Notes: generated by a model from the sequence alone, not told the origin. A DNA stretch of 64,000 nt from Streptomyces sp. 2131.1 (GCF_900105515.1 NZ_FNSY01000001.1:6870001-6934000), one strand, 5' to 3'. Positions 25,591-35,800 are shown, counted from the stretch's first letter. Numbers and translations are program-made.

Positions 25591-26202
25591 ATGACCACCT
25601 CCAAGGAGAACGGGACGAGGCGCCGTCGCGCCCCCGCCATGTCGCCGGACGAGCGGCGCACGATGATCATCCAGACCGCGATCCCGCTGATCGCCGAGTA
25701 CGGTGCCGCGGTGACCACCGCGAAGATCGCCCGCGCCGCGGGCATCGGAGAGGGCACGATCTTCCGTGTCTTCGCCGACAAGGACGAACTGATGCAGTCG
25801 TGTGTGGCCGAGGCGCTCTCACCCGACCACGCGATCCGCGAGCTCGACGCCATCGACGTTTTCCAGCCGCTGCCCGACCGGCTCGTGGAGGCGGCCGAGG
25901 CGCTGCAGGCGCACATGAACAGGATGGCAGCGATCCTCGGCTCGCTGGGTCACGGCGGCGGCAAGCACCCCGGCCCGGTACGCGGCGCGGGACGCAACGA
26001 GTCGACGACACGCGTCCGCTCCGCGCTCGCGGAGCTGTTTGAGCCGGAGAGGGACACCCTGCGCCGGTCCCCTGAGCAGATCGCGGCCCTCTTCTTCGGG
26101 CTCCTCTTCACCCAGCGGCGTACGGACGACGAGCCCGATCTGAGTCCGCGGGAGCTGGTGGAGGTCTTCCTCTACGGTGCGGTCTCGGGGAGCGCCGAGT
26201 GA
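25591..26202 (+). CDS. TetR-family transcriptional repressor
   Basis: A 203-residue TetR regulator. The N-terminal helix-turn-helix is at residues 25-65 (TAIPLIAEYGAAVTTAKIARAAGIGEGTIFRVFADKDEL), with a ligand-binding region to the end that includes a PEQIAALFFGLLF helix. The operator directly before it indicates autorepression. Such regulators usually sit beside a DHA2-type drug pump or an oxidoreductase; none is next to this one, so any further target lies outside the window. Confidence 0.9.
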   Translation: MTTSKENGTRRRRAPAMSPDERRTMIIQTAIPLIAEYGAAVTTAKIARAAGIGEGTIFRVFADKDELMQSCVAEALSPDHAIRELDAIDVFQPLPDRLVEAAEALQAHMNRMAAILGSLGHGGGKHPGPVRGAGRNESTTRVRSALAELFEPERDTLRRSPEQIAALFFGLLFTQRRTDDEPDLSPRELVEVFLYGAVSGSAE

Positions 26203-26326
26203 GCGTGCGGGAAACCGTGTGAGGGTGACGGCCCTGGCGGTCCTCTTTCTCGCCCGGTGCAACCGCCCGCCGACAGCCGCGACGAGGGGCCCTGATGGCC
26301 CACTTGCCGCCCGGCCGGCTCTAGCG

Positions 26327-27052
26327 TCAGGGCCTCCAAAGGACCGGCCGGCCGTCCCATGCGCCGGCTTCCCCGAGCGGGGCGGGAAGAGGAGTGAGCC
26401 CGAGGAGCGCCGTCGTCGCCTCCGTGGCGACGCGCTGCCACCGGCGGGCGTGGCGGATCATGGTGTGACCCCCGTCGGGCATCCGGAGCCCGTGGACCTG
26501 CGCTCCGGCCGCCCGGGCGCGGGAGAGATAGCCCCAGGTGTCCCCGGCGCGGGTGATCCGGTCGGCCTCGTCGTGCAGGGCGATCACCGTACGGCCTCCC
26601 AGGTGCGGGGCCCGCTCGCGCGGCGGGCACCACGGGGCCAGCGCGATCACGCCCCTCACCTGCGGGTCGTCGGCCGCCCGCAGGGCCGCCCGGGCACCCA
26701 TGGAATGGCCGACGAGCACCACGGGAACGGGGCCCACGGCCTCGTACAACTCACTCAGAGCGCGTCGGGTGTCCGCGACGGGATGTGCGTTCCCGCCGTT
26801 CCAGCCGCGGTGGAGGTAGTGGACGCGGCCCACGAAAACGTCCTCGTGGGCGACGGCCCGCCGGATGCTCGCGGCGAAGGGCCTCATGCGCAGCGCGGGG
26901 AGGTTGAGCATCGCAGGAGGTTCCAGCGCCTCGGCGCGCCCGCCGTGCAGCAGAAGCACCGCGGCTCGGGCGCGCCGCATCGCGCGTAGGCCGCGGACGG
27001 GGCTCAAAGCGGTGCTCTCGCCGCTGCCGTTCACGTGGTCGGGGAAGGCCAT
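26327..27052 (-). CDS. Alpha/beta hydrolase (dienelactone-hydrolase-like)
   Basis: A 241-residue hydrolase. The strand-loop AAVLLLHGGRAEALEPP is followed by the nucleophile elbow VLVGHSMGARAAL with Ser near residue 119. The acid Asp lies in ALHDEADRIT and the His in MPDGGHTMIRHA. ATG 27052 is preferred because AAGGA lies 7 bp upstream; an in-frame ATG at 27070 lacks a ribosome site. No signal peptide is present, so it acts in the cytosol. The substrate is unknown. Confidence 0.82.
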   Translation of the reverse strand: MAFPDHVNGSGESTALSPVRGLRAMRRARAAVLLLHGGRAEALEPPAMLNLPALRMRPFAASIRRAVAHEDVFVGRVHYLHRGWNGGNAHPVADTRRALSELYEAVGPVPVVLVGHSMGARAALRAADDPQVRGVIALAPWCPPRERAPHLGGRTVIALHDEADRITRAGDTWGYLSRARAAGAQVHGLRMPDGGHTMIRHARRWQRVATEATTALLGLTPLPAPLGEAGAWDGRPVLWRP

Positions 27053-27287
27053 CTCCTGATCCTTACGCATGCCAGGGACTGTTCACCTGTATTTCGCCGC
27101 ACCCGGGAATCCGGATTGGTCGAGGACGGCGAATTCTTCGGCCGGTGCGGAACCGCGGACGGTGGTGCAGGCTTCACCCCGGTTCGGGTGTGCGATGCAC
27201 TGACCCGCACGGTCCGGCCGGGCAGCATGGAGGGGACGACGCGGAGGACCGCGTGACGCTACGAGCGCGGGTGGAATGGGAGTTCTC

Positions 27288-27512
27288 ATGGCACGCTCGA
27301 CCGACTACGACGACGATCACCGCTCCCGGAAGGCCACGGGAGCGTGGTTCGTGCCGCCGCTCCTGTTGTTCTTCGTGGGCGCCATGCTCACGTCCGTGAT
27401 CTCGCACGCCGTGGACGGTGGCACCTACACCGCCGTGATGTGCGCTGGGTTCGCCCTGGACGCGATCGCGGTGATCTGGGCGGTCGTCCGCCGGCGGCGA
27501 TTCACGAGCTGA
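27288..27512 (+). CDS. Small two-helix membrane protein
   Basis: A 74-residue protein with an acidic N-terminus (RSTDYDDDHRSRK), two hydrophobic helices at about residues 22-42 and 48-66, and a basic end (VVRRRRFTS). ATG 27288 follows GGGAG by 5 bp; an upstream in-frame ATG at 27276 is less well placed. I know no function. It converges on the response regulator gene with 24 bp between stops. Confidence 0.68.
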   Translation: MARSTDYDDDHRSRKATGAWFVPPLLLFFVGAMLTSVISHAVDGGTYTAVMCAGFALDAIAVIWAVVRRRRFTS

Positions 27513-27536
27513 GCGGGCCGTCGGGGGGAGTTGACG

Positions 27537-28232
27537 CTACCGGCGCCCGTTCTGCGGGGCTTCCCGTGACGCCGTGCCGGAGATGTCGTTGCCCAGGTAC
27601 GTGAGGACCGCGAGGACCCGGCGGTGGACGCTGGTGCCCTCCGCGGGAAGGTTCAGCTTGTCGAAGATCCCCCGGATGTGCTTGCTGACGGCTCGCTCCG
27701 TGATGAACAGCTTTTCCCCGATGGCCCCGTTGGCCAGCCCCTGGGCCATCAGCCCCAGCACCTCGTGTTCGCGCGCCGTCAGCTCCTCCAGCGACCGCGT
27801 CGACGCCTTCTGCCGGATGATCTCGTTGACCACCTCGGGATCGAGGGCGGTGCCGCCCTCGCTGATGCGTTCCAGGGCCTCCAGGAACTGTTCCACCCGC
27901 CCGACCCGGTCCTTGAGCAGATAGCCGATCCCGCGCGCGCCGAGGGCCAGCAGTTCTGCCGCGTAGGCCTGTTCGACGTACTGCGACAGCACGAGCAGGG
28001 GCAGTTCGGGGAACTCCCGCCGGGCCTCGACCGCCGCGCGCAGGCCCTCGTCGCGGAAGCTCGGCGGCAGCCGCATGTCCAGCACCGCCGCGTCCGGCCG
28101 GGTGCGTCGCAGGGACGGAATGATCTCGGGCCCCGCCACACACGTCGCCACCACCTCGTGGCCGTTGTGGGTCAGGAGCAGCGTCATCCCCTCCCGGAGC
28201 AGCGCGTTGTCCTCCGCGATCAGGATCCGCAT
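27537..28232 (-). CDS. NarL/LuxR-type response regulator
   Basis: A 231-residue two-component regulator. The receiver domain covers residues 1-120, with AEDN acidic residues and phospho-acceptor Asp in AVLDMRLPP near residue 52. A LuxR-type DNA-binding domain is at about 150-215 (LTAREHEVLGLMAQGLANGAIGEKLFITERAVSKHIRGIF). It overlaps the 3' end of the kinase gene by 13 bp. Targets are unknown, but the broken ABC transporter fragment upstream of the kinase suggests a former link to an efflux transporter. Confidence 0.92.
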   Translation of the reverse strand: MRILIAEDNALLREGMTLLLTHNGHEVVATCVAGPEIIPSLRRTRPDAAVLDMRLPPSFRDEGLRAAVEARREFPELPLLVLSQYVEQAYAAELLALGARGIGYLLKDRVGRVEQFLEALERISEGGTALDPEVVNEIIRQKASTRSLEELTAREHEVLGLMAQGLANGAIGEKLFITERAVSKHIRGIFDKLNLPAEGTSVHRRVLAVLTYLGNDISGTASREAPQNGRR

Positions 28233-29431
28233 GGCAGCTCCACCTTCATTCTCGTCGGCCCCCCGGGAGGGCTGGTGATCTCGGTCGTTCCGTCGAGCGC
28301 GGCGACCCGGCGGCGTATGCCGAGCAGCCCGCTTCCGCCGTGTTCCTCGGCCCCGCCGCGGCCGTTGTCGGTGACGACGACGTGCAGCGACCCGTCGGGC
28401 CGCGTGAAGCGTACCGAGGCCCGGGTCGCGCCACTGTGCTTGCGGATGTTCGTCAGACACTCCGCGATCACGAAGTACACGGCGGCTTCGACGGCTGCCG
28501 GAAGCCGGCGGCCGTTCTCCACCGCCGCCAGATTCATCTCGACCGGGATGTCCGCGGCAACGGCGAGCGTGCGCACCGCTCCGGCCAGACCGCGGTCCGT
28601 GAGCACCGGAGGGTGCACCGTGCGGACGATGCCCCGCAGCGCCGCGAGCGTGGCGTCGATCTCCTCCTGGGCCTCGGCCAGCCACTCCGCCGCGACATCC
28701 GGATCGTTCCTGACCTGTTGGCGCGCGAGCCCGACGCGCATGGAAAGCGCCACGAGCTGGGCCTGGACCCCGTCGTGCAGATCGCGTTCGATGCGGCGCA
28801 GTTCGGCGCTGTGGGACTCCATGGCACCGGCCCGGGACTCGGCCAGCTCCGCGACGCGTTGGCCTAGTTTCGCCGAGGGCGACGGCTTGAGCAGCGCGGC
28901 CGTCCACCGGGCCTGGGCGTCGGCCAGCTTTTCGAACGCGGGAAGCAGCAGCGCGCGCGGGGGCGGGGGAGCGGCGCCGTCGTGCCCGGTGTTCCCGGGC
29001 CTCCTCGTCCAGTGGACGACGGCCGCCGTGCCGTCGACGAGCAGCGCCAGGGGCCACAGGGCCAACACGACCGCCCCGCAGCCGAGGATGCTGACGGTCG
29101 CGAAGGGCAGCCAGAGCACGTCGCGCCACGTGCCGGGGTCGGTGAACGCCAGCCGCACCCGGTCTCCGGGTGAGCCGTCCAGCGGCAGATACAGCTCCGG
29201 AATCGGCTTGCCCAGCCAACCACCGGCGCGGACCCGTTCGTACCCGGCGAACCGGCGCAGCGTGCGTACGATCTCCGGCCAGGCCGGCGCGCCGATGAGG
29301 AACAGGGTGAAGAACACCCCGGCCGGTACCGCGAAGCAGCCCAGGAACGCGGCCATGGCCACCGGCAGGCCGAAGAACAGGTGGCAGGACCCCTGCCAGG
29401 ACCGTTGCAGCCGGGAGGTGAAGTGCTCCAT
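28220..29431 (-). CDS. DesK-type sensor histidine kinase
   Basis: A 403-residue membrane kinase. About four hydrophobic segments (residues 17-60 and 110-145) precede a HisKA_3 dimerisation helix with RIERDLHDGVQAQLVALSMR, where the His near residue 217 is phosphorylated. A HATPase_c domain follows with ECLTNIRKHSGAT, TDNGRGG and GSGLLGIRRRVAALDG. ATG 29431 (MEHFTSRLQ) is the best start. The gene is the first of a two-gene operon with the response regulator and is divergent from the ABC fragment. The signal is unknown, probably a membrane or envelope stress. Confidence 0.92.
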   Translation of the reverse strand: MEHFTSRLQRSWQGSCHLFFGLPVAMAAFLGCFAVPAGVFFTLFLIGAPAWPEIVRTLRRFAGYERVRAGGWLGKPIPELYLPLDGSPGDRVRLAFTDPGTWRDVLWLPFATVSILGCGAVVLALWPLALLVDGTAAVVHWTRRPGNTGHDGAAPPPPRALLLPAFEKLADAQARWTAALLKPSPSAKLGQRVAELAESRAGAMESHSAELRRIERDLHDGVQAQLVALSMRVGLARQQVRNDPDVAAEWLAEAQEEIDATLAALRGIVRTVHPPVLTDRGLAGAVRTLAVAADIPVEMNLAAVENGRRLPAAVEAAVYFVIAECLTNIRKHSGATRASVRFTRPDGSLHVVVTDNGRGGAEEHGGSGLLGIRRRVAALDGTTEITSPPGGPTRMKVELPCGS

Positions 29432-29653
29432 GGAATCACCGTAGTTGGCGGTGGGTCCGCAGTCGGTGTGCTCCGCTCCCCGGAGCCCCGTGGTGCTGGC
29501 TGAACCGGGGAGCGGGTGGGCGCTCCCTCGTGCCGCTCCCGCCCGCGGCCCTACGGTCGCCACAGGGAAGGATCTTCCCCCCCGTTTCCCGCGGAACGAC
29601 GAGGCGGGACGTGTGAACGACACGGTCGACGCCCCCGCCCGGAAGGCGAATCA

Positions 29654-30173
29654 ATGGCACTGCGCATCAGGAGAAGGCCGCCGGCGCCCGTCGGGGACGC
29701 GGCGGTCGCCCACGCCCTCACCCTCGACTCCGTCACCCGCAGCCATCGGCGCCGCGGGAAGGACTTCCACGCCCTGGAGAACGTGAGCCTGGTGGTCCCG
29801 GAGGGCAGTTTCCTGGCCGTCATGGGCCTGTCCGGCTCCGGCAAGACCACCTTCCTCCAGTGCGCCGCCGGGCTCGACCAGCCCACTTCGGGCACGGTGC
29901 GCATCGGGCACACCGACCTGTCCCGGCTGTCCGAGGCGGCGCTGACCCGCCTGCGCCGGGACCGGATCGGATTCGTCTTCCAGTCCCTGAACCTCGTACC
30001 GTCGCTCACCGTCGGGGAGAACACCGCCCTGCCCCTGCTGCTGCGTGGCATGAACCCCCAGGACCCCGCCGTGCGCGCGGGCGTTGACGGTGTTGGAGGC
30101 CGTCGGTCTCGGCGACCGCGCGGACGACTCCCCGCTCCCGTGCGCCGGTCCGCACCGGCAGGTCCGTCCATGA
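29654..30173 (+). pseudogene. Broken ABC transporter ATP-binding gene
   Basis: The first 140 codons from ATG 29654 encode a normal LolD/MacB-type ATPase start: ALENVSLVVPEGS, Walker A GLSGSGKTT and the Q-loop FVFQSLNLVPSLTVGENTALPLLL. Near 30083 the frame is lost; the neighbouring frame continues as VLEAVGLGDRADDSP and then meets a stop at 30171. The ABC signature, Walker B and H-loop are all missing, and no permease follows. The product could not hydrolyse ATP. The intact relative would be an exporter controlled by the divergent two-component system, which is a common arrangement. Confidence 0.82.
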
Positions 30174-30191
30174 GGCGGGCCTCTCCGCGAC

Positions 30192-30296
30192 TCACCCGAC
30201 GGTCCCGCCCGCGCCGTGGCCCGCCCCGCATCCGGTGAGGAGGGAGAGCGCTGCCGCGCACATGACGATGTTTCTGGCGTGGCTGGACAGGTGCAT
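30192..30296 (-). pseudogene. Lipoprotein start fragment (34 codons)
   Basis: ATG 30296, behind AAGGAAAT, opens a 34-codon frame with a typical lipoprotein signal: basic start, IVMCAAALSLL and the lipobox LTGC. It stops only 12 residues after the lipid-attachment Cys. It is either a very small lipoprotein or, more likely, the surviving 5' end of a larger lipoprotein gene cut by the same event that truncated the ABC ATPase gene 19 bp away on the other strand. Confidence 0.55.
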
Positions 30297-30496
30297 GGAT
30301 TTCCTTGCGAACGATGATCAGGACTGCTCGGAGGAACGACGCGTCGAAGGACGTCCCGGCGGGGGCCCGAACCCCGTACGGCTCCGTGCACCCCACTATT
30401 CCTCAGCCAGGGTTCAACGGTGGCTCCGGATCACGGCATTGATCCAGGTCACGGCGGTGACGGACACTGAACGCACTCCGGCGGCGAGCCGGAATC

Positions 30497-30590
30497 AGCT
30501 CGATCGTGGAGCGCGAACCGATCCGCTGGCCGGAAGGCGCCCGCGTCGCCTCCTACCTCGGGCTGAACGTCGAGCACTTCCGGCTGACTT
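30497..30590 (+). pseudogene. Polysaccharide deacetylase N-terminal fragment
   Basis: A short reading frame beginning near GTG 30506 encodes EREPIRWPEGARVASYLGL and then NVEHFRLTCRSS, which matches the characteristic start of the PuuE-like polysaccharide deacetylase/allantoinase group. The similarity ends abruptly at about 30590 and no catalytic Asp/His motif follows. It is a remnant. The following 177 bp up to the TAP hydrolase start show only short GC-rich direct repeats (CGTACGGGCA twice; GCAGCGG repeats) and presumably that gene's promoter. Confidence 0.5.
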
Positions 30591-30767
30591 GCCGAAGCTC
30601 CATCCGCACGACAGCCGCCCTCGCCCCCGAGGCGCTCCGAACCGTGCTGTCCGACACGGCTTGTACTCTTCGACGACCGGACGATCACACGTACGGGCAT
30701 ACAAGCGTACGGGCAGCGGGCAGCGGGCACGGGCGGGCGCCCGGGGACGGGAGCGCGGGGGTTTCCG

Positions 30768-32321
30768 ATGAGTGACGCAGATCCGATACGAAGCCGCAGA
30801 CCGGGTCTGTCGGCCGGTGCGCTCATCGTCGCCGGGATCCTCCTCGCTGCGACCGGAGCCGTCGGCGCCTGGCTGAAGCACGACACCACGGGCCGGAGCG
30901 CGGAGCCGCGTACGGAGCTCACCGCGAAGAACCCGCCCGCGGGGCTGCCCGCCGCGCTCACCACCGGCCAGCACCTCCACTGGTCCCGCTGCACCTCGCC
31001 GCCCACCGCCCGCAAGGGTTACGACTGCGCCACGATGAAGGCGCCCCTCGACTACCGGAAGGCGGACGGCAGGACGATCGACGTCGCCCTGATCCGCCGC
31101 AAGGCCACCGGGCCGAACGGCCGCCGGATCGGCTCGCTCGTCTTCAACTTCGGCGGACCCGGTGTGTCCGGCGTGAGCGGGCTGCCCGACTTCCTCAATC
31201 AGTACGAGCCGCTCCTCGACCGCTACGACCTGGTCTCCTTCGACCCGCGCGGCGTGGGCGCGACCATACCCGTGCGCTGCGGGAAGACCTCGGACGACAC
31301 CGGCTACGAGGGTGCGGAGGCCTGCGCCGAGCACTCCGGGGCGGTCCTGCCGTACATCGGGACCTCGCACACCGCGCGCGACCTCGACCTGATGCGCTAC
31401 CTCCTCGGCGACGAGCGGCTGAACTACTTCGGTGTCTCGTACGGAACGGCGCTCGGCGCGGTCTACGCCCATCTGTACCCGGAACACGTCGGGCGCGTCG
31501 TCCTCGAGGCGTCCGTCGACCCGACCGAGGACCACGTCGAAGAACAGGTGTCGCAGGCAGAGGCGGTCCAGGCCGCGTTCGACCGGTTCGCCACGCACTG
31601 CGCGGCCCGCATCCGCCACTGCCCGACCGGCGACGGGCCCGAGGAGGCCGCGCGACGCATGGCGCGCCTGGCCGACCGCCTGAAGAAGAAACCCGCCCCG
31701 GCCGGCGGTGGCATGACCCTCGACGCCTACGACCTGGCGTACGCCGTCGCCGACCACCTCGACTACGGCACCGACGAGTGGCCGGCACTCGCCAAGGCCC
31801 TCACCGCGCTGATCGACGACAACGACGGCCGTCCGCTGAGCAAGGGGGCGGACGACGTGGGCTCCGCCGACCGCTCGGAGAGCCCGCCCGACAACAGCCG
31901 CGCCGCCCAGACCGCGATCACCTGCGCGGACTCCAGCCTGCGCCACGGCTTCGAACAACTCGACAAGGACGAGGCCCGCGTCAAGGCCGCCTCATCCGTC
32001 TTCGGCGCCACCTGGTCCGGTGCCGTCTACCTCTGCTTCGAGTGGCCGTTCGACGGCGAGCGCAGCACGCTCCAGGTGAACGCCGACGGCGCGTCCCCGG
32101 TCCTGGTGGTCGGCGGCACCGGCGACCCCACCACCCCGTACTCCGGCGCCCGCCACATGGCCCGCGCCCTGGGCGAGGGCGTCGGCGTCCTGCTGACCGC
32201 CGAGGAGGAGGGCCACGGCACCTACCCGCAGAACCGCTGCGTCACGAAGAACGTCGACCGGTACCTTCTGACGGGCCGCACCCCGCCCCCGGGGACCGTG
32301 TGCCGGGGGAGCATGTCCTGA
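30768..32321 (+). CDS. Exported TAP-type alpha/beta hydrolase (tripeptidyl aminopeptidase-like)
   Basis: A 517-residue protein of the Streptomyces SlpD/SlpE/Tap family. An N-terminal signal anchor covers residues 15-38 (AGALIVAGILLAATGAVGAWL). The hydrolase core has FNFGGPGVSGVSG (oxyanion region), SFDPRGVGAT and nucleophile YFGVSYGTALGAVYA with Ser near 226. The C-terminal TAP domain has LVVGGTGDPTTPYSGA (acid Asp) and EEEGHGTYPQNRC (His). There is no lipobox Cys. It should act outside the membrane, releasing short peptides from protein N-termini. It stands alone. Confidence 0.88.
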   Translation: MSDADPIRSRRPGLSAGALIVAGILLAATGAVGAWLKHDTTGRSAEPRTELTAKNPPAGLPAALTTGQHLHWSRCTSPPTARKGYDCATMKAPLDYRKADGRTIDVALIRRKATGPNGRRIGSLVFNFGGPGVSGVSGLPDFLNQYEPLLDRYDLVSFDPRGVGATIPVRCGKTSDDTGYEGAEACAEHSGAVLPYIGTSHTARDLDLMRYLLGDERLNYFGVSYGTALGAVYAHLYPEHVGRVVLEASVDPTEDHVEEQVSQAEAVQAAFDRFATHCAARIRHCPTGDGPEEAARRMARLADRLKKKPAPAGGGMTLDAYDLAYAVADHLDYGTDEWPALAKALTALIDDNDGRPLSKGADDVGSADRSESPPDNSRAAQTAITCADSSLRHGFEQLDKDEARVKAASSVFGATWSGAVYLCFEWPFDGERSTLQVNADGASPVLVVGGTGDPTTPYSGARHMARALGEGVGVLLTAEEEGHGTYPQNRCVTKNVDRYLLTGRTPPPGTVCRGSMS

Positions 32322-32345
32322 GGTTCGTACGTCGGAGAGACCCGT

Positions 32346-32741
32346 TCAGCGCACCGCCACGGCCTCGATCTCGATGAGCATGTCCGGATCGGACAGCGCG
32401 CTGACCTCCGCGAGGAGGCTGGCGGGCCGGCAGCCCACCGCCGCGAGTCCGTCCATCAGCACGTCGTACCGGCTGGTGCACGCGGCGAGGTCGGTGGTGG
32501 CAATCCGGATCTGCACCACGTCCGCCATCGTCATGCCCCCCTCCGCCACGGTCTCGCCGAGCCGTTGGAGCGTCAGCCTCATCTGCCCGGCCATATCGCC
32601 CCGATGGGCGATGGCACCGTCGTCGTCGCGCGCCTCGTGCCCGGACACGAACAGCCAACTGCGCGGGTCGTCCACCCGGACGGCCCGGTTGTACATCAGC
32701 CGCCCGTCCACCAGACGCGGCCCGATCTCATGAGTGGTCAT
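32346..32741 (-). CDS. RidA-family (YjgF/YER057c) protein
   Basis: A 131-residue Rid-family protein, usually an imine/enamine deaminase that protects PLP enzymes, or a related subgroup. Recognisable parts are LFVSGHEARDD, MRLTLQRLGETVAEGGMTMADVVQIRIATTD and the C-terminal MLIEIEAVAVR. The typical catalytic Arg position near the end reads RPASLLAEV without the strict RidA CYP..R pattern, so it belongs to a non-RidA Rid subgroup. ATG 32741 is chosen; an earlier start at 32780 lies in the intergenic region. Confidence 0.82.
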   Translation of the reverse strand: MTTHEIGPRLVDGRLMYNRAVRVDDPRSWLFVSGHEARDDDGAIAHRGDMAGQMRLTLQRLGETVAEGGMTMADVVQIRIATTDLAACTSRYDVLMDGLAAVGCRPASLLAEVSALSDPDMLIEIEAVAVR

Positions 32742-32795
32742 GGCGTTCGTATACCGGGGTGCAAAGCACTTCAATCCCACCCGGAACCATCCCGC

Positions 32796-32841
32796 CCGGT
32801 CGCATGACGGGCCGCCGTGCGGCGGCCCGTCATGCGACCGG
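32796..32841 (-). terminator. 21-bp hairpin terminator of the N-glycan operon
   Basis: A perfect 21-bp inverted repeat (32796-32816 and 32821-32841) with the 4-nt loop GTGC starts 8 bp after the alpha-mannosidase stop. It is the strongest hairpin in the window and isolates the long operon from the Rid gene. Confidence 0.82.
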
Positions 32842-32849
32842 CCCCGGGG

Positions 32850-35800
32850 TCAGCCCGTCGTCAGCCGCAGCGTCACCAGCTCGAAGGGGCGCAGGGACAA
32901 CCGCACGCCCTCCCCGTCGCTCTCGGGCACCGGGGCATCGGTCAGCGGCCGCTCCAGCAGGTCCGTCGCCACGACGCCCGCGGCCCGGAAACCGGTGGCC
33001 AGGTTCACCTTCGCACGGCCGCCCGTCGACTCGTAGAGCCGCACGACGACGTCGCCGCTCCCGTCGTCCGCCAGCTTGACCGCGCTGACCACGACCGCGT
33101 CGTTGTCGACGCCCACCAGCGGAGCCACCTCGCGCTCACCGGCGACCCGGCGCTCCGGCAGGTTCACGCGGAACCCCTCGCGGACCGCGTCGCCGATCGC
33201 CGCTCCGGGCACCAGCGCGTGCCGGAAGCGGTGCACGCCCTGGTCGGTCTCCGGGTCGGGGAAGCGCGGCGCGCGCAGCAGCGAGACCCGCACGGTGGTG
33301 GTCGTCCCCGCGTCCGCGTCCCGGACGGTGCGGGTCACGTCGTGCCCGTACGTCGAGTCGTTGACGAGGGCGACGCCCCAGCCCGGCTCCTCCAGGTGCA
33401 CGAAGCGGTGGTTGCACGCCTCGAACTTGGCGGCCTCCCAGCTGGTGTTCGTGTGGGTGGGCCGGTAGAAGTGCCCGAACTGCGTCTCGGAGGCGTACCG
33501 CTCGGCGTGCACGTCCAGCGGGAACGCGGCCTTCAGGAACTTCTCCGTCTCGTGCCAGTCGACCTCGGTGTCGATGTCGAGCCGCTTGGCGCCCGGCTCC
33601 AGCGTGAGCAGCTGGGTCACCTTCGAGTCCCCGAAACTGCGGACGATCCGCACGCCGTGCTCCACCGGGGCCAGCTCGTCCACGTCCGTCAGGTCCGTGA
33701 CCGTGTTGCGGTAGAACGCGTCCACGTCCCACGCGTCCCACATGTTCGGGAAGTCGGGGTGGATCTGGAGCAGGTTCGCGGCCGCGCCCGGCGCCACTGT
33801 CTCACGGTCCGCGGCGATGTCGTACGCCGAGACGACCAGGCCCCGCCCGTCGATCTCCACCCGGAGCAGGCCGTTGTCGAGCACATGGCCGCCGCCCTCG
33901 CGGGGGGTGGACCGGGTGGTCCCGGGCGTCGGTGCGGTGGCCGCCGCTCCGGCGAGGACGCCGCCGCGGGCGTGCGGCGCGGCGTTGAACGCGAGGGCCA
34001 GGCCGCCCGCCGGGTCACCGGCGAGCGCGCGCTGAGCGGCGTCGATGATGCCGGTCAGCTCCTCTGCGACGGCCGCGTACGTCTTCTCGGCCTCACGGTG
34101 CACCCAGGCGATCGACGAGCCGGGCAGGATGTCGTGGAACTGGTGCAGCAGCACCGTCTTCCAGATCCGGTCCAGCTGCTCGTACGGGTAGGCGAATCCG
34201 GTCCGGACGGCGGCGGTGGCGGCCCACAGCTCCGCCTCGCGGAGCAGGTGCTCGCTGCGGCGGTTGCCCTGCTTCGTCTTCGCCTGGCTGGTCAGCGTCG
34301 CGCGGTGCAGCTCCAGGTAGAGCTCGCCGACCCAGACCGGAGGGTTGGCGTACTCGGCCTCGGCCTTGGTGAAGAACTCCGCGGGGGCCTCCCACGTCAC
34401 CGTCGCCGAGCCCTCCAGGCTCCGCAGCCGGGATGCCTTGGCGATCATCTCGCGGGTGGTGCCACCGCCCCCGTCGCCCCAGCCGGTCGGCGCCAGCGAG
34501 TGCTGCGCGACGCCCTTGTCCTTGAAGTTCGTCGCCGCGTGGGCGATCTCGCTGCCCTTCATCGAGCAGTTGTACGTGTCGACGGGCGGGAAATGCGTGA
34601 AGATCCGAGTGCCGTCGATGCCCTCCCAGTTGAAGGTGTGGTGCGGGAACTTGTTGGTCTGGCTCCACGAGATCTTCTGCGTGAGCAGCCACTTTGAGCC
34701 CGCGGCCTTGATGATCTGGGGCAGCCCGGCCGCGAACCCGAAAGTGTCGGGCAGCCATGCCTCGTCGTTCTCGATGCCGAACTCGTCGAGGAAGAACCGC
34801 TTGCCGTGGACGAACTGCCGGGCCATCGCCTCGGAGCCCGGCATGTTCGTGTCGGACTCGACCCACATGCCGCCGGACGGTACGAACCGGCCCTCGGCCA
34901 CGGCCGCCTTGACCTTCGCGTAGACCTCGGGGCGGTGCTCCTTGATCCAGGCGAACTGCTGGGCCTGCGACATCGCGAAGACGAAGTCCGGCTCGTCCTC
35001 CAGGAGGGCGGTCATGTTGGACGTCGTACGGGCCACCTTGCGGACCGTCTCGCGCAGCGGCCACAGCCAGGCGGAGTCGATGTGGGCGTGGCCGACCGCG
35101 CTGATGCGGTGAGCGGAGGGCGCGGCGGGCGTCGCGAGGACCTCGGCCAGCTCCGCCCGGGCGGCGGCGGCCGTCCCGCCCACGTCCTGGAGGTCGACCG
35201 CGTCCAGCGCGCGGCCGACCGCGCGCAGGACGTCCCAGCGACGCGCGCCCTCCACGGGCAGCTCCTGCATCAGCTCGCCCAGCACCTCCAGGTCCTGGAC
35301 CAGGTTCCACACGTCCTCGTCGAAGATGGCGAGGTCCATCCGGGCCAGCGTGTACTGCGGCTCGCTGCCGGCGGTCTCCTTGTCACCCAACTGCGTCGGC
35401 AGGAAGGGGTGGTAGTCGAGGATCACCGGGTTGGACGCCGCCTCGACGTGCAGCAGCACCTCCTCGCCGCCCGCCACCGGGGCGCCCACCCGCACCCACT
35501 GGTTGCGCGGGTTGAGGCCCTTCACCGGGGAGCCGTCAGGGCGGTAGACCAGGCCCTCGCACTGGAAGCCCGGCATGTTCTCGTCGAAGCCGAGGTCGAG
35601 CAGCGCCTCCACGGTCCGGCCCGCCCACGCCGCCGGCACCGTGCCGGAGACCTTGAACCAGGAGGTGCCCCACGGAGCGCCCCACCGGTCGCCGACCGCG
35701 ATCGGTTCGGTGGGACCGGCCAGGCCATCGGCGACGGGGACGGGTTCGCCCGGCGCGTTCCACACGGCGACGTCCAGCGGGACGGACTCCGGGTATACGG

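Noticed and set aside
30235..30767. Plus-strand 178-codon frame in the scar region
   Set aside because: It crosses the antisense lipoprotein start and changes character repeatedly, with no conserved domain; the three gene fragments explain the region better.
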